56,205 nucleotides of DNA, taken from contig JAFXTO010000027.1 of assembly GCA_017535725.1 (NCBI GenBank), positions 1 through 56,205 of the forward strand. The letters are read 5' to 3'. Position numbers and translations under genes: made by a program. Under the pieces are notes generated by a model. It did not search any database. It was given only the letters and a program-made list of their open reading frames with translations, and was not told the DNA's origin. Below are positions 25,499 to 32,610 of the stretch, piece by piece. Source of the stretch: Bacteroidaceae bacterium (GTDB lineage Bacteria; Bacteroidota; Bacteroidia; Bacteroidales; Bacteroidaceae). Numbering within the stretch: position 1 is the stretch's first letter; each line of letters starts with the position of its first letter.

Positions 25499-27532
25499 TT
25501 ACCATCCGGGATTCTGGGGGAATCCTTCGTAGAGATAAATGTCCTTGTCAGGAAGCGGGAACCAATAATGCTTTGATTCCAAACGGCGGACAATGAGCTC
25601 CTTCTTCTGGAAGTGTGCTACTTTCGCGTCTTTGGGATCGTGAGTCTTATACCAGTCATCCGTTTCCAAACGCTCGAACTCATGGGAGTATTTCACCGTG
25701 TAGGGAGGCTCGGTCAGGAGAAGCCAACGCTGCAGGTCGCACCAGCGGAAGCCTTCGAAGGCAAGTTCCACGGCGCGTTCGCGACGTATCTCATCCATGA
25801 AGTGTTCCTTGGTGTCCATGAGGTTAGCCTGCACGTGTTCCATCGGGAAATCGTCGGTGTTGACGCGGTCGCGGAGCGCGTTGATGGCTTCCACGGCAGA
25901 GAGCGTTGTGCAGTATTCTGGTCTTTCCTTCAGGGCTGCAACATTTGCTGCAACAACAGCCTGTGCCTCGGCATACATCAAATAGACATCAGCCAGACGC
26001 ATGTAGGGGAGGTAGGATTGGAGAGCCCAGTCCCAATCATAGTATTTGTCACCTTGGTTACACTGGTGGGGTATCAGCTTCTGGATGAAATAACCCGTGC
26101 TGCTTCCGTCGTCCACACCGCGCATGTCACCACCAGTGGCTAAGGTGCAATAATCATACTTCTTCTGGTCTGTGGTCAGAGCATCTGTGCTGAGCACATA
26201 GTGGAAACCATCAAAGATGATATCATGGTAGAAACGCGGGTCACGATCCTTGTAGGGGTGCTCCGGATCCCAGCCCGAGGCGGGGTTGAGTACATATTCA
26301 CCGTTACGAACCAGATAGATGGGCTGTCCGTTGGCCATTCCATACTGGTCAATCAGGTTAGCTGTGGGGTGGTGGATGATTTTGTCATGATCCACAATAC
26401 CTGCGACCTTAGGGCCGAAAATCTTTGCGCAGTTCCAGTTGGCGCTATTCTGACCAGGATAGGCACCACGCATGATGGCTTCCGGTTCGCCCGGCATCTT
26501 CCAGCTCTGCTTGACGGTATAGAAGATATCCGAGTAGCAGGTCTCGGCGTTCTCATCCTTCGTGTGGTCGTAGAGGTTGGAATACTTGAATTCAGCAAGC
26601 TTGTAGCTGACCGTTCCTTTGTTGACCATATCAAGGGCCTTGCCTAAGGTCTGGGCAGCCTTCTGGCAGTATGCGACGTCATAATCATAGGTCTTGCCGT
26701 TGGAACTGGCACCTAACAACTGGGCCACTCCGCCGTTCTTGGTCTTTTCCATTTCCTTCATGAGCGGCGAGCCAGCCCAGAGATAGCACTTGCCCAGGTA
26801 GCAGAGAGCGGTGAACTTATTGACGCGCAAATCGTTGTTCCCGGAAGTCTGCATACCAGCCAGTGTTTCGTCCCAACCCGTAGGATCGGTAGGAAGCAGG
26901 TTATATGCTTTCTCGAAGTCTTCTGCACAGCGGTCTGCACATTCCTGGAAGGAAAGACGGGGTAGTTCAGGAATCTGATCTGCCTCAAATGCTTTGTCTA
27001 TATAGGGAAGACCGCCGAAATAGCACATCAGTTCGAAATGCCACCAAGCACGGAAGAAATACATCTGTCCGAGCAGCAGGTCGCGCTCTTCGTCAGATCC
27101 TACGAGAGACTTGATGTTCTCAATACCCATATTGCACTTGCGGATGCAGTACCAGGAGTTGTCCCAAAGGGATTGTCTTCTGTTATTAAAGGTATTACCC
27201 TTCAGCCAGCACTGGTTGTTTTTATACCAGTTACGATAGTTGCCGAGGTCCACCTGATGATCCATGTGCGCAAAGCCTTCCGTGTTGTGAACGGCATCGT
27301 CGCCAAAGTTCCATGCGGTACAATAGTTGACTTTCTCTTTGTCCGGAATCAGATTATAGATTTCCTCAAGATACCCCTGGAAGTTGCGATAGTTCTTGAA
27401 AGCCTCATCCTCGGCCACAATGGACTCCGGATCCTTATCAAGCCAGTCGGTGCAAGACGTGAAGCAAACACCGCAGGTCAGCAGGAGAAGCAAACCGTAT
27501 AAAAGGGATTTTATATTTTTAAAATCTTTCAT
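25499..27532 (-). CDS. SusD/RagB-like lipoprotein 1 (XusB position)
   Basis: 677 residues. Signal peptide and lipobox end TSC (Cys27) followed by TDWLDKDPESIVAEDEAFKN, a textbook SusD N-terminus. It has LLGQMYFFRAWWHFELMCYFGG (about 154-175), MRLADVYLMYAEAQAVVAAN and the C-terminal block IRRERAVELAFEGFRWCDLQRW. It is larger than most SusD proteins (about 550), with extra loops around 230-300 and 350-480 that could shape the glycan site. It follows SusC 1 after 11 bases. Anchored in the outer membrane, facing outward. Confidence 0.96.
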   Translation of the reverse strand: MKDFKNIKSLLYGLLLLLTCGVCFTSCTDWLDKDPESIVAEDEAFKNYRNFQGYLEEIYNLIPDKEKVNYCTAWNFGDDAVHNTEGFAHMDHQVDLGNYRNWYKNNQCWLKGNTFNNRRQSLWDNSWYCIRKCNMGIENIKSLVGSDEERDLLLGQMYFFRAWWHFELMCYFGGLPYIDKAFEADQIPELPRLSFQECADRCAEDFEKAYNLLPTDPTGWDETLAGMQTSGNNDLRVNKFTALCYLGKCYLWAGSPLMKEMEKTKNGGVAQLLGASSNGKTYDYDVAYCQKAAQTLGKALDMVNKGTVSYKLAEFKYSNLYDHTKDENAETCYSDIFYTVKQSWKMPGEPEAIMRGAYPGQNSANWNCAKIFGPKVAGIVDHDKIIHHPTANLIDQYGMANGQPIYLVRNGEYVLNPASGWDPEHPYKDRDPRFYHDIIFDGFHYVLSTDALTTDQKKYDYCTLATGGDMRGVDDGSSTGYFIQKLIPHQCNQGDKYYDWDWALQSYLPYMRLADVYLMYAEAQAVVAANVAALKERPEYCTTLSAVEAINALRDRVNTDDFPMEHVQANLMDTKEHFMDEIRRERAVELAFEGFRWCDLQRWLLLTEPPYTVKYSHEFERLETDDWYKTHDPKDAKVAHFQKKELIVRRLESKHYWFPLPDKDIYLYEGFPQNPGW

Positions 27533-27543
27533 AATATATACTA

Positions 27544-30500
27544 TTAAAGGTAAAGCTTAAATCCGAAGTTGAAACGTCTGACCGTGGGATAGGCACCACC
27601 AGCACCGCTCCATCCATAGTTACTCTCGCGGTCGTCAGGCATCTTTGTAATCAGGAAGAGGTTGTTGGCATTCAGGTACAACTTCAGGCTGGTGAAACCA
27701 ATTCTCCTAATCCATCCTTTCGTAAATGTGTAAGCGACTTCTACGTTCTTGAGTCGGAAGTAGGAACCATCGTAGAGGAACTGAGTTCCGTTGTTCCAGT
27801 CCTCTTCATTCTCAGGAGCGCCGGTGGTGAAACGGTTGGGTACGACTTCACCGTTGCCATCGACCGGATTCCACAGAGTACCAGTATTGTATACGGTGAG
27901 GAGGGTGCTGGGGAAAGAACGGAGTGTGACATCACGTGTGACGCCGAACACGCCATATAACTGAGCAAAAATACTCCAGCCTTTCCACTCCCAGCCGATT
28001 GTACCATTGTAGGTATGTTCTGGGATTTCAGTGTAGCCGTAGGGAGCCTTGTCATTTGTTTCGTCAACGATACCGTCGCCATTGAAGTCCACAAGGTAAT
28101 GGTCACCGATGAGTACCTGACCGTCGTTCTTCTCACGAGCTGGCGTGCTGTAGAGCTGGTCGTAGGAACCTATGAATCCATTGTCGATGAACGAAACGTA
28201 CTGGCCCTGAGAATAGCCCTGGGCCTTGCGGTAACTGGGAATCAGAGCGGGGTCATCCTTCAATTTAATGATGTTGTGCGCATACGTATAGTTGGCATTA
28301 GCCCAGAAACGCATCTTATTCCTCAACACCTTGTTGAAGCGAAGCTCCAACTCGAAACCGGAATTCTTGATCTTACCCTTGTTGATGTCAGGTGTCTTTG
28401 CGGCACTATACTGGGCATCGTTGAGTGAACCGAAATATGAGGGCACGGTACGGTCGGCACCCGATATGAAGATATCGTTACGGTCGTCACGGAACCAGTC
28501 AAAACTACCGGCAAACATGCCACCGAGGAATGCGTAGTCGAAACCGATATTCTTCTTCACCACGGTAGCCCAGCGGAGGTCGGGGCTGGCAACACCAGCC
28601 TCCTTATAGCCAGTGAACGGGCTGGCAGATCCGTCCAGATTCATTGCAATGGGATCAACGACAGACCACTCTGTCAGGTAAGCCCAGCGATTACCAGCAT
28701 TGTCATCACCAATCTGACCGATAGAACCACGAATCTTGAACATATCGATAATGCCTTTGTCGCGGAACCATTTCATGAATTTCTCCTCAGAGAGCATCCA
28801 ACCGGCAGCTCCTGAACAGAAGAATGCGAAGCGATTTTCAGGAGAGAACTTTTGGGAACCGTTGTAAGCGCCATTGAATTCGGCGAAATACCTGCTCTTC
28901 AGGTCGTAGGTGGTACGGAAGACCCAGTCCTCACGACGGAATTCAAGGTCGGCATTACCTGCATTGGTGCGACGCTTCCAGTTACCCATTGCAGACACGT
29001 TGTGAATGCCGAACTGACGTCCCCAATAGAGTTGAATGGACATTTCCGTGGCACGGCTTGTGGAACTTACGCTACCGGCTTGTTGTTGCCAATCACGACT
29101 TTCATAGAAATCGAAACCCGTGTTAGGATAAATTTCCGTTCCAGGAACAAACACACCGTTCTCAGGGAGGATATATGCAGTCTTCGTTGTATGCTGGTCA
29201 GCAATACCGCGGCTACCCTCATCAAACCGGTTGTCCCAGGATATCGTTCCGCGTGCAACCAGTCCCTTTGTCACGAAATCAAGATTCTGCTCCAGGGCGA
29301 AGTCGGTATAGACGCGTGTGATGGATTTCGTCTCAAAACCAGAAGTTGCCACATTCATGGAGGAGTTTGCAACGTTGGAGGCAAACTGCTTGGAGAAACC
29401 CCATGAACCATCGGAGTACTGAACCGGGAAGATGTTTGGCGGCATACGATAGGCACCAGCCCAGTTCTGCTGCTGGAAGAACTCACCATTATTACCATAA
29501 TAATAACGCGGTGACTTCTGCTGAGCATTGGAACCTGCCAGGTTGACCCTGAACTGGGTAGTCTTCGTAATTTGGAAGTCCAGGTTGGAACGTACATTCA
29601 GACGGTTGTATGCATAACCACCGGTATAGCCCTGATGGTTATCCCAGATCTTGGTCATATCACCTTCGTTCTGGAAGTCGAATGCCACGAAATACTTCAC
29701 AAAATTCGTACCACCGGAAATATTGAGATTCGCATTATAAGATAAGGCAAATTGCTTGAACATCTCATTCTGCCAATCGACGTTGGGATAGCGTTCTGCC
29801 TGACTATAGTCACCGAGGTACACACCAGCTGCATCATAATTGGGCTTTACTACAGTGCTCTGATTGCGGAAATTGTTGATGAAGGTCTGTGGACGATAGT
29901 ACTGCCAAGAACCTGTTCCGCCTAAAGCAAGCTCATGCTCAATAGCCTGGTTACGGTACATATAGCCGTCGTATGAATCGTACTTGTTCGGTAGCTTTGA
30001 CACGGCCTTCAATGTGGCGTTGAAGCCCACATCAATTCTTGCCTTGCCTTCCACGCCACGTTTGGTGGTGATCAGGATAACGCCGTTAGCACCTTCCACA
30101 CCATAAACGGCTGTAGCCGACGCGTCCTTCAGTACGGAGACGGTAGCCACGGAGGTGATGTCGACGGACTTGATATCACGCTTGACACCATCGACGAGGA
30201 TCAGAGGCTGTGCGTCCTGATTCCAGGCTGCTGCACCACGAATGTAAATACGCGGGTCCTCTTCACCAGGCTGACCAGAGGAAGCGATGGTGGCCACACC
30301 AGGCAGGTTACCCGTGAGGGCGGCACCCACACTACCGATACCGGCAGCTCGTTCCAATACTTCACCCGTGGTCTGCGTAATAGCTCCCACCACAGAAACT
30401 TTCTTCTGCTGGCCGAAACCGACAACCACGACTTCATCCAGCTGGGTGTTGTCTGCGAGCGTAATCTTGAGGTTACGCTGCTTGCCGACCTTGACTTCCT

Positions 30501-30786
30501 TCGTGGTCATACCCACGTAAGAAATCACCAGCACCGTCGACTCGGAAGGTACTTTCAGTTCAAAGTTTCCATCCATGTCAGCCATAGTGCCCACGCCGGG
30601 TTTTCCTTTCACTTTTACCGAAGCGCCTATTAAAGGCTCGGCAGCTTCATCGGTGATAGTACCCTTTACCGTGATTTCGTTCTGGGCAGACAGCATAGAG
30701 CTGAATGCGAAGAGCATCAGAATCGCGCAAAAGGCCTGTCTAATCAGCTGCTTTAGATTCTTCGATCTTGACAGAATTTGACTCAT
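27544..30786 (-). CDS. SusC-like TonB-dependent outer-membrane receptor 1 (XusA position), first gene of the PUL
   Basis: 1080 residues. After a signal peptide (AFCAILMLFAFSSMLSAQ) comes a carboxypeptidase-D-like domain (ITVKGTITDEAAEPLIGASV ... AMD.DGNFEL, about 38-112), the TonB box region LDEVVVVGFGQQKK (about 117-130), the plug (SVGAALTGNLPGVATIASSG; IYIRGAAAWNQDAQPLILVDG; VLKDASATAVYGVEGANG; ILITTKRG) and a long barrel closing with RRFNFGFKLYL. It starts the locus and has a strong -7 box 61 bases upstream. The SusC-SusD-SusC-SusD order matches xusABCD of xylan loci, but the cargo here is unproven. Confidence 0.96.
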   Translation of the reverse strand: MSQILSRSKNLKQLIRQAFCAILMLFAFSSMLSAQNEITVKGTITDEAAEPLIGASVKVKGKPGVGTMADMDGNFELKVPSESTVLVISYVGMTTKEVKVGKQRNLKITLADNTQLDEVVVVGFGQQKKVSVVGAITQTTGEVLERAAGIGSVGAALTGNLPGVATIASSGQPGEEDPRIYIRGAAAWNQDAQPLILVDGVKRDIKSVDITSVATVSVLKDASATAVYGVEGANGVILITTKRGVEGKARIDVGFNATLKAVSKLPNKYDSYDGYMYRNQAIEHELALGGTGSWQYYRPQTFINNFRNQSTVVKPNYDAAGVYLGDYSQAERYPNVDWQNEMFKQFALSYNANLNISGGTNFVKYFVAFDFQNEGDMTKIWDNHQGYTGGYAYNRLNVRSNLDFQITKTTQFRVNLAGSNAQQKSPRYYYGNNGEFFQQQNWAGAYRMPPNIFPVQYSDGSWGFSKQFASNVANSSMNVATSGFETKSITRVYTDFALEQNLDFVTKGLVARGTISWDNRFDEGSRGIADQHTTKTAYILPENGVFVPGTEIYPNTGFDFYESRDWQQQAGSVSSTSRATEMSIQLYWGRQFGIHNVSAMGNWKRRTNAGNADLEFRREDWVFRTTYDLKSRYFAEFNGAYNGSQKFSPENRFAFFCSGAAGWMLSEEKFMKWFRDKGIIDMFKIRGSIGQIGDDNAGNRWAYLTEWSVVDPIAMNLDGSASPFTGYKEAGVASPDLRWATVVKKNIGFDYAFLGGMFAGSFDWFRDDRNDIFISGADRTVPSYFGSLNDAQYSAAKTPDINKGKIKNSGFELELRFNKVLRNKMRFWANANYTYAHNIIKLKDDPALIPSYRKAQGYSQGQYVSFIDNGFIGSYDQLYSTPAREKNDGQVLIGDHYLVDFNGDGIVDETNDKAPYGYTEIPEHTYNGTIGWEWKGWSIFAQLYGVFGVTRDVTLRSFPSTLLTVYNTGTLWNPVDGNGEVVPNRFTTGAPENEEDWNNGTQFLYDGSYFRLKNVEVAYTFTKGWIRRIGFTSLKLYLNANNLFLITKMPDDRESNYGWSGAGGAYPTVRRFNFGFKLYL

Positions 30787-30846
30787 AAAGTTAATTTTTA
30801 ATATTTGTTTTTATTTGGATTTAGCGTCTGGGGTTAGTTTTGCGTG

Positions 30847-30854
30847 CAAAGTTA
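30847..30854 (-). promoter_or_regulatory. -7 box (TAACTTTG) of the PUL
   Basis: Minus-strand TAACTTTGCACG, 61 bases upstream of the first susC. A direct repeat for a hybrid two-component regulator is not evident in the preceding 100 bases, and no regulator gene lies nearby. Confidence 0.75.
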
Positions 30855-31019
30855 CATTATTATATATATACGCGACTTTAGTCTGTGATTCAAAAACCTT
30901 TGATTTTGTATCATTCATTGATATTCATGCCAAAGAGACGGGTTTGTGAGACCATTTAACCGATAGAAAAGGCCATTTTGATTTCAGCAATAATAGCTTT
31001 TATTAACATTCGGTAAGGT

Positions 31020-31230
31020 GTCGCCGTCTTCCTGAGGGTCTTGAACCAATCGCGGAAGAGTTACTCGTGCCGCCGTCTTCCAGAGGGCTTTGAACTAATC
31101 GCTGAATAGTTACGGGTGTCGCCGTCTTCCTGAGGGTCTTGAACTAATCGCGGAATAGTTACAATGCCGCCGTCTTCCAGAGGGCTTTGAACTAATCGCT
31201 GAATAGTTACGGGTGTCGCCGTCTTCTTGA
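31020..31230. repeat. 49-bp tandem repeat, alternating A/B units
   Basis: About 4.3 copies of a 49-base unit beginning GTCGCCGTCTTCC or GCCGCCGTCTTCC. Two variants alternate: A contains TGAGGGTCTTGAA and CGCGGAA, B contains AGAGGGCTTTGAA and CGCTGAA. Units A are more alike than A and B, so the array grew by duplication of a 98-base pair. There are no unique spacers, so it is not a CRISPR. It lies 170 bases upstream of the PUL promoter. Confidence 0.85.
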
Positions 31231-31642
31231 TTCGTCTTCTTTGGAATTTGAAGCCCGTACCTATTAACAAGTGTTTACATCACACAAGGCGGTTATTTGG
31301 TAGGCCATTTGCCGCTGCAATGCGCCCCACGTCCGCAGTAGGATTTTGCCTTGTTTCACGTCACTTTTTTAATTAAAATGTTACTTTCATGATGCAAATT
31401 TATTTAAAATTCATTAACGCCACAAAAAAATACTGAATTTTTTTACTTCTTCCCTCCAAAATCCTCCGTTTTTAACAAGATGCAGGGCCTTGGGCAACAT
31501 ATCCGCCAGCACCTTATTATATATAAGGCAAAGAAACAGCGCACGTATGACAACAATAGCGCGCATAAAACAAAAAAAAGGCGCACCACCCTGTCTCACG
31601 CTTTTTTCAGATGAGACTTTGATATGGGGCAACTTCTGGAAA
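31231..31642. other. Non-coding stretch between tandem repeat and repeat copy D
   Basis: AT-rich sequence with several A- and T-runs. The one longish minus-strand frame lacks protein-like composition and overlaps the repeat. I see no gene or RNA here. Confidence 0.5.
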
Positions 31643-31745
31643 AAAAGGAGGGAAATGGGCAGAATGTGTGTAGTATGTAGTTGAAATTGAAGAAAAAAAA
31701 TACGCCCCGCCACTGATTCGTGACGGGTGCGCTCTTTTTCTGTTT
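31643..31745 (-). terminator. Dispersed repeat, copy D, acting as terminator of the gltX-waaA operon
   Basis: It shares AGGAGGGAAATGGG, GTGTAGTATGTAGT and the hairpin CGCCCCGCCAC...GTGACGGGTGCG (31703-31731) with copies A-C, 28 kb away. On the minus strand the hairpin is followed by TATTTTTTTT. It starts ten bases after the stop of the fucosyltransferase-like gene, so it works as that operon's intrinsic terminator. Confidence 0.85.
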
Positions 31746-31755
31746 CATCACATCT

Positions 31756-32607
31756 TCAACGCTGAAGGATGGTGAGGGGAGTACCCGAGAATTTGACGGC
31801 TATCTCGGAGAAGGTGCTGCCGGCGGAGCCGTAGACGTGGGAGGTACGGGCGAGAAGGAGCATCTCGATGAGGGCTTCGCGGATGCCAGCGACGCTGTCG
31901 CGGGTGGCCTGAGAGGGAGCTGTCTGGATGCGGTCGGAGCCGTAGCGTTGACGGAAGAGGGTCTTGGTGGGTTCGTCGTCCGTGGCGAGGTAAACGTGAA
32001 GGTCGTCGTGCTCCGCGAGTTCGTGGTCTACCACATCGAAGAAGAGTTCCACGGGGCTGGCGTCGATGGAGGCCTGGTTGTCGGTGCGACGGATGTGAAG
32101 CCCGATAGTGTAGGGCGTGAAGGCTGTTGTGCGGGCATTAACTTCCCGCTCGATGGCGGGCAGGGGGCGGAAGAGGAAAGGGATGAGGCCGTCCTCCCAC
32201 TCGCAGAAGTCGCGGTAGGCGGTCATCAGCGTGCCGCCCTGCTGGAACCACGTTTCGAAATCGAAGCCGTCGCGCTGCAGGTAGTAGATCTGCGGTGACA
32301 GGATGATGTGGCGGTAGCAGAGTCGCTGTAGGAGGCGGGGAAGATAAAGGTTCTTCAACGTCGGTCTCGCAAATATCACTTTCTCGAAACCCTGAGCATC
32401 CCGAAGCACATATTCTCCTCCCTCCTTAGCAGCGGAGGGGGCGGGGGAGGTGATGAAGAGGTCGTCAAACCTGCACCGCATTCCCCATTGCGAGGTCCAT
32501 AGCACGCGCATAGGTATGCCTGTGCGCTGGGCCATCGTATAAGCGGCTGCTGCTACACGCATGCGGTTACCGAGCCCGCCTTCGAGTATGATTGTATTCG
32601 TTTTCAT
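31756..32607 (-). CDS. Fucosyltransferase-like glycosyltransferase (GT11/GT23-type fold)
   Basis: 283 residues without signal peptide, so cytoplasmic. The N-terminal EGGLGNRMRVAAAAY (9-23) is the G-G-x-G-N-x-x motif of GDP-fucose transferases. The donor-binding HIRRTD (171-176) corresponds to the HxRRxD motif, and GSAGSTFSEIA (about 262-272) to the third conserved block. The preceding LHVYLATDDEPTK also fits. Alpha-1,2 (GT11) versus alpha-1,6/NodZ-like (GT23) specificity cannot be settled by eye. It overlaps nothing but follows the M16 peptidase gene after only three bases, at the end of an operon with the Kdo transferase and a flippase, which suggests a role in surface glycan decoration. Confidence 0.75.
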   Translation of the reverse strand: MKTNTIILEGGLGNRMRVAAAAYTMAQRTGIPMRVLWTSQWGMRCRFDDLFITSPAPSAAKEGGEYVLRDAQGFEKVIFARPTLKNLYLPRLLQRLCYRHIILSPQIYYLQRDGFDFETWFQQGGTLMTAYRDFCEWEDGLIPFLFRPLPAIEREVNARTTAFTPYTIGLHIRRTDNQASIDASPVELFFDVVDHELAEHDDLHVYLATDDEPTKTLFRQRYGSDRIQTAPSQATRDSVAGIREALIEMLLLARTSHVYGSAGSTFSEIAVKFSGTPLTILQR

Positions 32608-32610
32608 TGA

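Noticed and set aside
31020-31230. CRISPR array
   Set aside because: The units are contiguous variants of one another; there are no unique spacers and no cas genes.
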